Positions 11,634 to 26,200 of a stretch of 64,000 nucleotides of DNA are shown here, piece after piece. Numbering within the stretch: position 1 is the first letter of the stretch; every line of letters begins with the position of its first letter. Origin of the DNA: Aristolochia californica (taxonomy: Eukaryota > Streptophyta > Magnoliopsida > Piperales > Aristolochiaceae). The stretch lies in contig JARWKL010000004.1 in NCBI GenBank assembly GCA_029961685.1, forward strand, positions 47,377,824-47,441,823, written 5' to 3'. The notes under the pieces are model-generated. The model was given only the letters and a program-made list of their open reading frames with translations. It was not told where the DNA came from and did not search any database. Made by a program: the position numbers and the translations under genes.

Positions 11634-14161
11634 GAATATCACCCCTGGGCTCCGAGGAGGTCTCAACTCTTTCCGATGAGGAACACTTATCCATGCCTTT
11701 GTACATACTGAGACATTGATTCGAACAGGGAAAGAACTGGGTTTTACTAAAAAAGGATCGATTTTTAGGTCCGGAGAAGCTTCTTTCTTCCTTTTCGCAC
11801 CCATTGGCCAGACTGATTCTTTGAGAAGTACCCACTGTAAAATCCAGATTAATGGCGTCCGTGGTGCAAAGATTAACACATCACTTGTAAAATGTAAAAA
11901 AAACACGCCATGTTGGGTGTCATCACTGCTCGGAAACATTGTTGTTCTTGTCATTATTACTATCATTATAATTCTTATTGATTCAATCAGAGATGTTCTC
12001 AATTTTCCATCTTGTCGTAGCAAATCACGGCGTAATTTCTTGGGGACAACTCAGAAATCTTCGGACCATGATTGGTTTGAAAGTAGCATTATTTTTTGCT
12101 TAACTTGCCAGGAATCGTTTGTATCCAGCTGTGAATTGGGGTCCAATGGCCTCTCAAGTCCAAAAAGTGATTGATATACCTTTTACAACTGCTACTTTGA
12201 GACAGGTGAGGCATTGAGCTGGAGTCAAATTGCAAAATTTCTTTCACTAGTACATTTTCCAAGCCAACCACCACTAGAAAAATCCTCTTCTCTGTTGGCA
12301 CCTCTCTTATTCTATTCCTTGGTGTACTGATAACAACATCATGAAAGTGTCCATTTGAGGTTGACTTGCCTAGATGCCCCTTCAACCTCAAAAGATTTAC
12401 TTTTTACTAAAGCCTGCAGCAACAAAAATAAGGTTCCTTTCTTCATAATCACCCTTTTTCTTTTCAATCTCATGAATCCAGATTTCTGCTTAAATTTCTT
12501 ATTGTTACTGTTTTTTTTTCTGGGCAAAAATTCCTGGTTTCTGAAAGATCTTAATGTTATGAGCCAGAAGTGGTCCAGAGACAAAAATCAGTTGGGAGAG
12601 GGGGACCAAACAAGTGGTGGTCCAGTTACCTAGCAGTCACTGTTGATCAACTTCCCCTGTCCCTTCTACTCTTTTTTACCTCAACGAGCCCTGCTTTTAA
12701 CCTTGCTTGGTGGTCTCTTTCTGGGGGCAAAACCACAAGTCTGTGAGAAATAATTGGTGTCAACAACCAAAGCATCATCAGAACTTGCATGCTCTCCAAC
12801 TGTAATAGACTAAGATTTCTGCTTGCATGACAAAAGTTGAACCCAGATTTTCCACTTTGAATCATCTCAGCCGGACTACACGGATGTCCCTGTCAGATCG
12901 GTTTCCACTCCTTAATTAGCTAGGTGGGTGCTTTACATTTCCACTGGTTGTTCCTCCATTAAAATTGGACTTACTGATTTCATCCATGTCTCTTTCATCT
13001 ACACACAAAATACCTCCATATCCGCACCAAACAATCTGGAGCAAGAAAAGCTCTCCACCGCAGAAACAAGTCAGTGACTCTCCCTGATTGAAGCGCAGGT
13101 TGATGCGATTCAGTCGCCGTAAACTCATCCAACTCGGTCTTCTCTCTTGAGCAAACAGGGTCACAAGACTGAGTACCTTAAGGACTCCTTCAGAACTGTC
13201 TCCTATGTCAGTATGCATAGCTGGAGGATTTGAACACCCTTCAAGGACAGAGGCATCATATTTCTCTCTGGCTCCCCCTGCAACTGGATGGGACCAGTGT
13301 ACTTACAAGTGACACACTTCGAAGCAGGCCCCGGCCATTTACTGATTTGTCTGGAAGGGGTCCACGGTTGCATTCACATCGGAGAAGACAAGGCCACAAG
13401 GTGTTTGCTATGTGGTCTCACTGGACATCATATGGAGCCCCAATTCGCTTTTCTTTTATGAGCCTTTCTGTTGGGGACTCCCATAAGCCTAGTGTTTGTG
13501 GACTCTGTGTTTACCTTCCTGTATCGACATAAGGGCAAGAGGACAATGGCTCTGATCTGCTATAAGATTGCCTCCCATCCACTTGACATCCATCCCGATG
13601 TTCAAAATTATCCACAGCTAGACATCATAAACTTTCAAGATCTTCTACAGGCAAGAGAATTTATTTCTGGGACCCATTTACTAGGTCATGGTCTGGAGAA
13701 AGATAATGCTTCCCCAATTTGTTTCTGATATCAAATGCAGACAAATTGAAAGATAATAATTGTGGAGGATACACGAAGCAAAATAGTTTTTGGGATAAAA
13801 AGAATATGAGAGCTGTGATTCTATTTCCGCACTGGAAAAGCAGATATTTTTAATCGTCTCGTTTGGCCAAGGAGTGGATGGCAAGACTCCTTCCAAAGGG
13901 ATTATCAGCCTTGTTTCTTTCTCTCTTCTCTGAGTTCGAATAACTTTACTCAGTCAAATAGTTGCCCATGAATTGGGAATAGATGCTCGGAGAGACTCCC
14001 AAAGAAGTAAAAAGCAGCTTAAAGAATGATTTTCGTTTGATTCTCTTAAAAGTTATATGTAACACCATTAGGGAATCACCCATAGGAATGGGAGCAATTC
14101 CAGAGCTGTTGGGATACAACAAATACCTCTTTTTAGTACACAAACACACTAAATATCTATA
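11634..14161. other. 3' UTRs and intergenic DNA between convergent genes
   Basis: The bHLH (+) and kinesin (-) genes converge here. About 11634-11960 is probably bHLH 3' UTR. In the rest I read both strands and found only short ORFs without domains, for example 12916-13218 (-) and 13471-13728 (+). No tRNA, transposon ends or repeats were seen. Confidence 0.4.
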
Positions 14162-17100
14162 TTACATGTTGCATTGATCATACCCAGCGAACCATGAAGA
14201 CCCCCTTGCTTGGCAGAAAGGTTCAAATTCTTCCTTCCACCTCTGATCACTAGGACAATCTACATCATCAAATTTGGCTGCTACATCTAGGTTCAAATCT
14301 GTGTCGTCATATGCAGGAGGTGGTCTCAATGCTTCCTTGGGGAGGCGAGACTCTGCAAGGAATTGGTTTAGAGTAGAAATTTCTGTCTCATGTTTCTTCT
14401 TCAGCCTATCAATTTCCCTGTGTGCCATTGCTGCTTCTTCCTCACCCGTTGCAGCTCGCTTCTGGAAAATGTTGAAACTTCATTACTTATTCTTCACAAA
14501 ATACTAAAAGAAATGGTCAATAGAGAAGCAGTAATAAAGTTACAGGTGCATTTCACTTTTTACATCTAGGTGGTCAAGCAATACATTTTTTGAGTGACAA
14601 GACATTTTGACAATTAACGAAAGAATATACCAAGGAAATTTTCTTCTCCATTTGAGATAATTAACCAACTATAGGTCTTTCGAATGAAACAAATATTCAA
14701 ATTCCAGTAATCTACTCCACTTGTACAAACAAGTAAAATATTTGAATTGCCAGTTCTGGCGACATCTGATTGGGAGGATACAACATAAAAGAGTAGAAGT
14801 TAGAAAATAGCTGTAGGGAAAAAGAAGAAAGAAGAACAGAAAGCAACCAATCAGAGGTTGACACCATGCAAGTAAAATCTTTTACTGTAACAGTACAAGT
14901 GGAGTTACCATTTCCTAGATGGTCTGTGCACTTTATTGTCTTGATTACAAGGACTGGAATCAACCTCTATAACATGTCCACTAGGCACAAGTAGCTCAGC
15001 TAAGCTTGTATATGACATTTCTGCAAGTTCACCACTTCATACACATGAAACAAAATTTGTAAAGTTTCTATAAGAGAAACTCAGTGAACACACTAAGGTC
15101 CAAAAATCACTAATCACCTGAACCACTTGGTCCAAGTGTCCCACTAGGAAATGGCCTTTCAATTTACAGAAATAGAAATGGACCTTGACCATTCAAGTTG
15201 ATTAGATTCTTATCATCAAACAATGATCATTTCTTATTCTGTCTTAAACAAAATTACAGAAATTCAAAATACTCACTTGAGCAGCTGCAACAGCTTCTTC
15301 TGCTTCTTTAAGCCTCACAAGAAGCTCTCCTGCCGCTTGTACAGCCTCAGCAGTATCCCTAAGTTGAGCTTGAAGCCCTTTATTTTCATCTCTCAAATAC
15401 CTCCATTCTTTTTCTCTTTCCACTTTCAGTGCTGATATTTCAGCAGCCAGAGAATCAATGAACTTTGATTCAGCACCTTTAACCCCAGCTTTTGCTGCTG
15501 CCTTTTTCACATCTGCTATCCCTTCTCTAATCTTCCGATGTCTAGCAAGCAAAGCAATATGCTTCTCCTGAAGCTCAGCATACTGATCTAGTATGTTGGC
15601 ATGACCCTGCATAGCCAACTGTAAGGCCTCCTTGAGTTCTTCTGAACATTTTCTCTCAGCATCAAGCTCATGTTTTTGCTTCTCCACAAGGGATCGACTG
15701 GCTTCTAATTCACTCCTCAGTTCCTCAGAAAGGGATATCCAATTGCTCTCTATCTCAGTCCAATGACGTCTCTCCTGTTCAATTTTTTCCTCCAGGTTTT
15801 CTTCAGGTGTTTCCTGAATTGTACTAAAACCAGGAGATGAAGTGGGCCCACTTGGATAGGTCAGTTGAAGCAGCGGACTTCTTTGTGTTCGTAAAGGTGA
15901 CGAGTCAACATAATATTGTAGTTGGCTTCTTAAATCTTGAATCTCTTCCATTAGTACATCTCTCTCACCCATTTCGAAATAATTTTTGTAAGTATCCAAC
16001 TCATCCTGGACTCTTTTCAATTCTATTTTCATTCTCAAAACCTCTGGATGGTACGCATACTTTTCTTTCAGAAGCTGCTTATGTAAAACCACAAGATATC
16101 ATCAATACATTTCAGGAAAGGTAGGAAATCATTCATAATTGCAAACTCAGCATACCTTGTGCTCATTAGTAAGTGACAAAAATTCTTCCTCCATGAATTC
16201 TTCTGTGGGTAAAACACCATCCATGAGGCCCTCAAGTCGGCGGATCTTATCTTCCCTTGTCTGTTCAATTATTGCATTGCATTCACGTTCATGCTTGTAT
16301 TGCTGAATCTGCAAATCCAGAGCCAATGTGAAAAATTGAAGTAAAGAAAATTATTCAATGAAAAAAAAATGAAGACAACACACACCAAGCGATTTAGTTG
16401 GCTAATTTCAGCTGTTTGTTTAGCACACACTTCTTCAATCGCCATTTCTCTCCTGATTGCTCCTGCCAAAACCTTCTCCACTGCCTGCCATTAAGATAAA
16501 CCAGAGAACCAAAATCGACTTAGTATTAAATGATGTATGTGAATAGAATGCAACACTCCCATGCTTTTTAACCTACTTTTGGAACATGCTTCTTAGGTTT
16601 CTCAGGAACCTGACACTCATCAACAGGTACGAGGGACAGATCCTTAACATCAATAGCATCTTGGCACTCCTCAAGCTGAGCTGTTTTGTTCTTGCAGTAG
16701 CTACATATATATCCAGCAGGTGGATCCTCTTCAACAACTGGAAGATCCTCTGAGACTGTCTGTACACCCGCATCAACCTTCTCAACAGGATAAAGTGATT
16801 TGAGCTCCACAGGTTTAATTGAAAATCTGAATGAAGACCGTCTAAGGGCCCCACTTGGCTGGCAACTGTCAATAATTTGAAGACCACGATGTAGGCTTGC
16901 TTCCAAGTATTCAGTTGGTAAATTGTTCTTACTTGTTCGTGCAAAGGATAAGTTGAGAACATCCCCTCCCACTACATCTTTTTTTGAGCCTGACAAGGTT
17001 GATGAAGTCCTGAGACTTTTCCTGCTGATAGAGTTGATTCTTGGAGATGTATTCAAAGTTGGAGACTGAAGAGACGAGTCATGTGGTACAATGCTGAGGC

Positions 17101-20100
17101 TGGAAATGTTTGGAGAAGGACTACAAATGCTTGGAGAGGGACTCTCTTTATCTGTCTTTGGATCGTTAGGAAAAATCAAATTTTCTTCAATGCTATTAAT
17201 CACTTCATTTCCAGGTTTAGAACATGTGGATGCATTTGCACCCATTGTTTCACAGCCATTACTAGATCCTTCATTGTCCAGAGCATCATGTTCAGGGCAT
17301 ATAGCTCCGCTATTGACAATTACCTCTCCATGGTTAGTTTCTAATACATGCTTGTGAAGTTGAACTGATGGTATATCTTCCTCTTGACAGTCTTCCATAT
17401 TGACATCAGCCTCTTCAGGAACTTGATTACTACCAGCTTGTGAGTTCTGCGAGACAGGAGGTTCCAAACCCACTTGAATACATAGCCTTTCAACAGCTTC
17501 CTCATCGATCTCCATTACCTCATCACCATCCTCGTCCATGTGATACAATGTCATTGGAGGATGATTAAGACTCCTTTTCAAGAAGTTCAAGCTTCTACGG
17601 GCATTCCATCCTGTTGTACAACCCCCAGTACTGGTTGCCGAGTATCCATTAGATTTCAGCCAAAGAAGCTCATCCTATTGGTCAATTGTAAAAATGGGGT
17701 CAACATAGTTAAAAAATAAATAATATGAAACAATTCCAATGACATTAAGGTATTATAAATTTGAAACAAAATAGTACCCTAAGTTGGCGTATGACTTCTC
17801 TCAAGGAGTTTATGTCCTCCTGTTTCTCTTCATTCACCACTGCCTTGTTTTTAATGGCTTTAGCTCGTTGTGCAAACCTAAGTGTACTGAATGTCTCACT
17901 CTTACAGCTGCATTATCATCAACATCTCAAGTTAAGCAACACAGATACTGAAAGAAGGAAATTCATTTTTTTTTATAAATAATGAAGAAAATAAATTTGA
18001 CTTCAAATACACCTTTGTGCTGGAGAAATAGCACAGATCATGGCCAGTTTTGCATTGCCACCTAAAGATTCTTGAAGCAAGAATGTCAATCTGGAATCTC
18101 TATATGGGATATGTCGCTGCTTTCCCGATTGGGAAACTTCGGCAAGAATGTTTATCAGGTTCCTGAAATACCCAGAGGAAAACTATCAACATGGTGCATA
18201 TGGAATTCAGTAATAACATGACAAAGACTTGTAAGAGTAGTTCCATAAATAGCAAGTCTTTACAACTCCTTGTGATGACCTTTCAGAACTCGAGAAAACA
18301 GACTGTTTCTCTTCTTTCCCTATCATAAAAGTTCATTTCAGGAATAAATCTGACCAAGGCTGAAAGCCAAGAAACTGACAACATGCAAACCATTAACATT
18401 CAAAATCACAACTCTAGGCTCATACACTGAGTGCTTGCATAACTATCATTTCAAACCAAACAGAATCAACCAACAAATGTCACTGGCCAAGGTCTAACAC
18501 CATAAGAAGACTAAGAAAGTAGAAGCACCAAGTGCATACCATTGTCAATGGCCTATTGAGATTCAACCCAATAATAAGTTTGCCTAACAAAAAAACAAAT
18601 TGTTATTATCAAGTATGAAGCTCCTCTAGAAGCTGGGGGATTCCTCTATGTTACATCAAGTGAACCATGTCAGATCTTGAAGGGCAGATAAGCTCATATG
18701 TAATGAGAAAATGAAAAAGAATTACTATGATTAGAGGTAAATCCACTGGTAGTCCACTTTTTTCTAATGGCTACTTTTAGAAACTTTTATACTAAAAGTT
18801 CCCATGTTTCTATCAAATGAGTTTGAAACATAAATCTTCCTCAAATAGGCTTTTCTTGGTGGATAAACAAATGTCTCACTATCCCGTATTCGTAATGTGA
18901 GCTCCACGTCACAAGCTAGTTGTTTAAGTTTGAGAGAAGTTATCATGGGATAGGAGTCCCACCTTGCTTAGAGTTTTGAAGATCTTATGCCCATTAATTA
19001 GGAAGAGGCCCTTCACTTCGGCAAAGTCATTGTGAAACGAGCAAGCCCAAAATCTAAAAGTTTTAAAAATAATCAAGAGAACCACTAACTAAAAGAACGG
19101 TGATTACTACATGAAATCTGTACGATGGCAAGCAGAAGATAATACATGTCCTGGCAAATGAATTACCTTAGTAAAGTAGTTACAGTAGATAACTAATTGA
19201 AATTTATAAGGAAACAAATCATGGAGGAAGACATATCACATGCTCACTAACTGAGCTTTGAAAATTTAGAATGAGCACTTGGTAAGAGGGAGACAACAGA
19301 GCAAAGTACAGTTTATTTTAATTATAAGATAAAAACACAGGGCTAACTACAAGTCGGGCAAAAATGTACATTTACATTCAAGTTCCTAAAACAAATACAT
19401 CTCAAAGACAGTGGTTTAAGAGAATTCCATCTTTTTATCCCATTAAGACCACATAATTCTGTCAGTTCTTAACCAAGTCTTATATTTTGAGCATTGTTAT
19501 ATGTACCTAGAATTGTACCTTCAAAGTTAGTATGATTTGAGTTAGAAATTGATCTCACCATTGAATTTTTAACCGACTTTGCAATCAATATTTAGATAAA
19601 CCTCCATATCAGAATGTAGATACACAAATAATTATTCATATTTTTACATGGAAAGTAAATGTTAACATTGTTTCACAACATATTTTGCTTATTCAATTGA
19701 ATAATCTGCAGTCACACATGATTAAAATTGTCAAGTACATTGTTTTTCAGAATAGTTTACATCACTCAGTTGAAAATTACTTCAATGCCACCAGTGATGA
19801 AAAAAAATTTAACTGCAGCCAACTTTTTAAACTAAATGTTTAATTAAGGAACATGTTGAAAAACAAGCATAGGGTCATTTTGATAATTTTACCTTATTTT
19901 TATTTTTATTTCTTGATGTAATCTTATTCTACATGTCAAACTATATCTATGGACCAAATTTCATGTAAAAGGGACATGTAGAATAAGAGATATAGAGAAT
20001 TAGGTTTTTCAATTAAAGTAGGAGCAAGTTGTAGCGTGTACTCAACCCACTCAAATAGAAGCAAGGGGAAGTGCAGGTCCCCCATCTCAGTTTCTTTCTC

Positions 20101-22299
20101 AATTTACTCTTCTCCACTTTCTCTTTCTTCTTACTTTTTTCAGAACAAATAAAAAATTTGACATAAAAACATTTGTTGCCACCCCATATGAAATTGCACA
20201 TGCTGCAAAAAATAAAACACCATTAAATAAAAAACCTGAGAACCATACCCAAGCTGTGATAACGAGCGATTAATATTCCCTGCTTCCTTCAACCTTTCTC
20301 CAGCTGCACCTGTCAGTTTTTGTCTTTCTGAACCAGCAAGATCAACAAGGTTGATTCTACTGGTTCTTAAACTGTTTTGACCACCTGTCGTGTTCTACAG
20401 AATAAAACCTCAAGTCAGAACAGATGCTTTTAATTCACAAGCAAAGTAAAGGATGCTATTATCCACACTATAAATGGGCAATGTTTGCTGGAAGACCTCC
20501 ACTGTACTTCACAAGGCACAGTTTAAACTAACAAAGCTGAGACTGACTACACTCACTGAATTCTCTTTCCCAAAAATAAGCCTATTACCTTGCACCGAGA
20601 TTCGACAACACAAGTAAAAACACTGTGTGATCGAGAACTCTCTGCATTTATACTAGTTGCACCCGTCCTCCTGTTGGCCAATCCCTGCATTGACATGCAC
20701 TTTTATGTACAATTGTTGTATGGAGTAAAGTTTCTGAATTTATTAAAAGACTTCTAGTAAGTAATTTGTAAAGATTTAGAAAGTTTGTTTTGGCAATGTT
20801 TTTGGTCTCCAAACTTGGTTGCAAAAGACACACCTTGATCAAAACCTTCATCAAGTCCTTCATATCACATACATACTCCTCTGTCAGAGCTTCGACGTAA
20901 ACGCCTGATTTAATGTCTTCCCTGATCTGATTAAGGGAGAAGGAAATACAAAAAGAAATGAAAAATCAAAGCCAAGAAGATGAAAAACAACAAAATGAGC
21001 ACTACATCTGCTATCAATAAAATTTACCTGGAGATTCTTTCTATTAGGGTCCAACAAATCAGTGATTTGCTCATTATAAATCTGTTGAGGACAGGAAAAA
21101 GACATCTTATTATTTCACAAGTGATGAACAAACTCGGATTTATATCTAAAGTAGTAACATAACAGCACCTCGAGAAAAGAACATCGGCATTGATAATGTA
21201 GCTCTTTGTCTGTGTGCTTGATTTTCTCCTGAAAAGAAGTTTCAAAAATTAGATATGATACTTCAAATGTACATGAATTTCCAATACTGAAACCAAGTGT
21301 GAGAATTTACTTCATTTATACGGGCAAATAGGAGTTCAAAAACACGGGGTGTCAACCCCTTTTGATCTGCACTCGGGGGGTCATCTTCTGTCAACGCATT
21401 GGGTGGTCCCCACATCGTATATGTCTTCCCGCTACCAGTCTGAAGCCACGTTAATTAACATATACAAATTTACTTACATGCGCAAAACTTTAGAGAAATT
21501 ACTGGTATACTTTCTTCTTGTCATTTTTGGTACACAATAAAAATATACCTGACCATAGGCAAATATAGAACTGTTAAATCCATCCAAGCAGTTCTCCACA
21601 AGGGGCATACCCACTAGCTCAAATATGTCTTGCTGCACAACTCGAAAACCAAAAGAAGATTGTAAGGTAATCCACAAGCAAGGAACACTATCTAATATCC
21701 AATTCCATAATTCATATCAGATACAAATGCTAAACGAACTAAAGAAACTTCACCTGGGTGGAGACCATATCAGCAACAGAATCAAAAGTGAAAACATGAT
21801 CTAGGATAGATACAGAATTTGCAGATATCTTCTGCACTATTTGATCTCCTTCCTCCTCCTTCTTTGGTCTCATTCGGACTATAACCTGACAAAAATCAAG
21901 GCAATAAAAAAAAAAAAAAAAGACCATTAAAAAAACACTTTTTTTTAAAATGAAGGGTTGCTTTCAAATCCCTTGGTCTGCAAGAAAATGCACCTGGACG
22001 CCAGAATCTGAGCTAAGTAGGCTCCCATTTTCAGGCACAGTCTCCATGCTAAGCTTCCTCTTGAGAGGATTAGAGTTAGAAGGTGGAGGGCGAGGCGGAA
22101 GAGGGCTTCGCGCCTTAGCAAGAGGCGGCTTTGAAGCTTCGTGGAAGGCATTTGAGTCTGGAGGTGGAACATTTTCTGATTTTAGTCTCCGAGAGGAGAT
22201 CTGCCTCTGTGGAGAAGGATTTGGAGAAAAAGAATTATCCGTGGGTGAGATTCCCCGCAGTACTCTGCTTTTAGGCACTGAACTCTTCATGGCACTCAT
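14162..22299 (-). CDS. Kinesin-like protein, KIN-12 family (KIN-12E/F type)
   Basis: The sixteen exons, in order of translation, are 22299-21994, 21885-21754, 21632-21549, 21439-21311, 21228-21169, 21081-21028, 20926-20834, 20684-20589, 20394-20249, 18162-18013, 17907-17778, 17674-16577, 16484-16386, 16308-16156, 16074-15277 and 14461-14162 (stop). All joins are in frame, giving about 1275 aa. After a proline/serine-rich head, the motor (about 100-450) has P-loop AYGQTGSGKT (171-180), switch I NAESSRSH (299-306) and switch [10 protein letters not shown] (334-341). The neck [11 protein letters not shown] is KIN-12-like. A long acidic/serine-rich insert (461-826, with CSYCKNK) and coiled coils follow, and the end is [12 protein letters not shown], as in plant KIN-12 proteins. 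Members are microtubule motors of the phragmoplast and division plane. ATG 22299 is chosen; ATG 22290 is a second candidate. Intron 9 is about 2.1 kb. No breaks. Confidence 0.9.
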
Positions 22300-22450
22300 G
22301 AGAGAAGCAAGAATTCAGGAAGACGGAAAAAAATGCGTGGAAAACACGAGAGAGAGATCCAAATACAATAGCCCTAGAATCTAGAGAGGGGAATTTTCAG
22401 AAAAAATGCAAACAATGCCTCCCCGGAAACCCTAGAAACGAAAGAAGAAA

Positions 22451-22479
22451 AACGGTCAGAAAGAGAAAATGTAACCGTT
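22451..22479 (-). promoter_or_regulatory. Pair of MSA-core (AACGG) motifs upstream of the kinesin
   Basis: AACGG occurs on the + strand at 22451-22455 (aacggtca) and on the - strand at 22475-22479 (taacggtta), 150-180 bp upstream of the kinesin ATG. AACGG is the core of the mitosis-specific activator element bound by MYB3R factors in plant G2/M genes, including phragmoplast kinesins. Two cores close to the start of a KIN-12 gene fit G2/M expression. The assignment is by motif only. Confidence 0.5.
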
Positions 22480-22584
22480 ATGTTTTTCTCATGGGCGACA
22501 GAGAAAGAGGGCGAGAGGGAGAAGGAGGCTTTCTTTAATTTTGAAATGGTATACGTATTAGTAGTTTAGTGTATACGAGAGCGA

Positions 22585-22601
22585 GGGGGGGGGGGGGGGG
22601 G
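22585..22601. repeat. G homopolymer (17 nt)
   Basis: A run of 17 G (C on the kinesin coding strand) lies about 290 bp upstream of the kinesin start. It may be length-variable or miscounted in the assembly. Confidence 0.9.
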
Positions 22602-23285
22602 CCGCCAAAGCAATTCTTTATTATTATTTTCAAATGCCAATTTAAATTACAAAACTAACCCCGACAGTTGCGATTTCAAACGGGCATGATATGAACGAGA
22701 TACAGTGGAAACTTGATCTCATGAGAAGCCCATGAGAAGCCCATGACTTGCCTGCTACACTAAAAATCCTATACATTATGTTGGAACGTGTATCATATAA
22801 GAAGGGTTATGGATACGTCTTTCTTTCGATATTCACAGATTGGTAACCTCAATACAGAAAGCTCTTTGGGTGGCAATCTTCCATGTGTTAAAACATAAAA
22901 AAAACGAACCTGTCTAATAAAATTATGCCACCAAATGTACATAGGCTACAACAAATCATAATGAATCATTGGCTACTGCATACCCTTCTCCCAGAGACAT
23001 GCTTTTAAAAAATAAATTTCTCAGCTGCGAATGAATTAGCAAGCATATACACATTCTGTACATGCACTGATGCACACACACACACACACAGAGGGAGTTG
23101 GAAATGCCTGGGTCATGGAGTAGGAAGCTTCAAAGGAACCAATGAGACCTTACGTTCCCTCAAAATAGTGGTCCAAAATGAGACCTTTTCATCCAACTTC
23201 CTGAATCCTCCTCCCAATAGGGAACGGAACATTCTCGCAATTGAGAAACCCGTTTTCAATAAATAAAAGCCAAATATTTCCCCAC
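22602..23285. other. Kinesin upstream region and CSLC 3' UTR
   Basis: This is a non-coding stretch between two - strand genes. It holds the distal kinesin promoter, a (CA)9 microsatellite at 23073-23090 and probably the 3' UTR of the CSLC gene just below 23286. No ORF of interest was found. Confidence 0.5.
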
Positions 23286-26200
23286 TTAACTGACCTGTTC
23301 CCCAATAAGGTCGAGACCCACGACTAGAAATGTGACTCCTTGGAACAATAGAAAGTAGAAATGGATCCCTTGTTCGGACAATAAGCTTCTTGCTGATGCA
23401 GTCAATAGAATAAATGCCAAACCAAGCTCTTTCCTGTACAACCGGTTTATCCGTTTCTTGCCATTTCGATTTGTGAGCTCCAATTTTGTCAAATCTTCTA
23501 GACCAGATTCAGAGTTGGCCCTCAAAAGAGCACCACCCAATACCTGGTTCTCGTTCTCACTCTCAACAATGGAAGCCAAATCCGACTCTGAAGACCTTCC
23601 CAGCTTCTTTGTCACTATCCACTCGTAGGAACTTCCAAATTTGAATAATCCAGATACCATAGCATTAAATTTGGTCACAGACATCGTGTTCTCAAATAAG
23701 AGATAAGGGACAATGAATGGGAAGGACCCTGGAGAGGGAAGAATGTTCAAGATGGACATAAGACCTGGCATATAACATACAACCCATGTGGATAAATGGG
23801 CCTCTGGCAAGAACATGGAGAGCGGCAGGATGATGCAGAAGAGGGTGAAGGAGTAAAATGGGAGAATGAGTTTCCGTAGAAGAAAGAAAAGAAATATCAA
23901 ATTACCCTTCTTGGAGATGCTCACCTGAAAGTAAAGCAAAATCTATTAGCATGTGAAAAGATAAATGTATAGAACATACAAAAATGATCACACTAGTCAT
24001 AAGGTTCAGTTTCGCAAAGCAATTCGTAGTCAGAGCCACAGAACAAACATATTTGTCTCAAATGATCATCCGCCCCCCCTTCATAAGTCACATACTCTGT
24101 TAACAGTTCCGCCTAATAGCCTCACAGATGGCAGCAGGTAGGGTTTTTGCTATGACATTAGACCCTTCCCTGCACTGTGAAACTGATATACATAAATTTA
24201 TAATCTTTCAAATTAGAATATTAAATAAAAATATGTTGTTTTTCTTTTTAACTTACTTCTAAACATACATTTAAAAATAAATACATCATCAAAGAGTTAA
24301 ATTCTATATAAATCATATGAATCAAATTTTATAGAATTTTAGAACTAACAATAAAAAAAAAATTATGAGGCACATTTTCTTGCAAAACAGGTTTTGGAAA
24401 GTCCAACCTTCCCTGTGCAAGTATTTTTCTCTAATGCCTTCTCTGCACTGTTTAGAGAATGCTTGACACGTCTACACACTTAATGGAGCACTGGCAGCAG
24501 GTTCCCCGTCTACCCTGGCTCAGCTGCCATCCCAAATTAGTCCTGACTATTGGATGATTAAGACCTTTTTTCTTGCCCTATTTTACTCACCAAAAATGCT
24601 TTGGGCACATTTCTCATGCTTTATTGTTCAAAATGTTCAGAAAAAAGGAAGGCACAAAAAGACATATTTGCTGTTCCTCAAAAATTTTGGACTTGTCAAA
24701 CAGTAAAATGCGAAAACATTGTAACATATAGATGTTAAAGTTCTATAATCTCACCTTTGAACGAAGAATATCAAAAAAGCACAGCCGAAACAACTGCATG
24801 GGACCAGAATGCCATCTGTGTTGTTGTTTCTTGTAAGCCTCATAGGACTCCGGCAGTTCACATAGGCACTGCAAAACAAAGACAAAAGAAGGAAAGAGTT
24901 TGACCTTCTCTTCTTAAATACATTTTTTTTTAGAAATGGAATTCATAAAAGTTGGAGGGTATTCAACAAACCTTTACATCATTAAGAAAAATAAATTTCC
25001 ACCCTTCAAGATGAGCACGAACAGCAACATCCATGTCCTCCACTGTAGTTCTCTCTAACCAGCCACCACACTCTTCAAGAGCCTTAATTCTCCATACACC
25101 AGCAGTTCCATTAAAACCAAAGAAATTGATAAAAGTACCATTCACTTGTTGTTCAACTTCAAAGTGAAAGGCTAAATTGATATTCTGCAATCTTGTCAGC
25201 AAATTCTCATCCTTGTTTACAAATGACCACCTTGCCTGAACCAATGCTAGATCATCATTGCCCTTCAGAAAGTGAAAAGAAATCAATTACTTGGAATGTG
25301 TAAATGTACAAAGAGTTCAACGATATAAAGTATTCATGCTAATTAAGAATATGAGGTTTGCTTTAGCAAACAATTAGGACATTCAAACTATTCATCGCCT
25401 GAACTCAATGAGTCATAGCAAAATCTTCCCCATGCGCTGGCTTCATCTTTCAATTGAGCAGATCAAGATTTCATCTCTTAAAATACCAACATATACTGTT
25501 TTATTTTCTATGGAACAAAGTCCACAACATAAATGAATAGTGTTTATACCATAACAAGCAAGGGTAATGAGCATCTAGTTTAAGTTCCAACAACAAGGAA
25601 TCTGTTGACAAACCATAAAATGTCTCCTGAAGGAGACTAATTTGTACACATTCTAGACCAATAATCCGTTCTCAGTGCTTAAGCAATATACATAAAATGT
25701 TTTGTAGCATAACTATGACTAAACCCAAGATGATCACAATGTCCATTAAAAGTTGCTGAAGAATGAAAAGAACTTCATGAAATAGCTACTATACAGCCAC
25801 GAAATGATGGAAAGAAAGGATAGCAGGAGCTTCTTCTGCTGTAAGCGCCTACAACAGGACATAGATGTGTCCCACTGCTTCCAAGTATGGAAGCCAGACA
25901 AAAAACGGAACCAATGTGGTGCATCATGCTCCCCAAAAACTAATAAATAAATAACCAAAAATGAATAACAAAAAGGAATGGTGCATCTGACTATCTTTAG
26001 TAATATATGCTGACAAGTTAAGGTTACCTTGAAATGTGGTATAGTTTTCTTCAAGAAATCAGGCCCAGGCTGAAAATCTGCATCAAAGATTGCCACAAAT
26101 TCATATTCCTTGACATAGTCACAGCTCATGGCAGATTTGAGGTTTCCTGCCTTATAGCCAGTACGGATGAGTCGATGTCTATATAATATGTGGACCCCCT

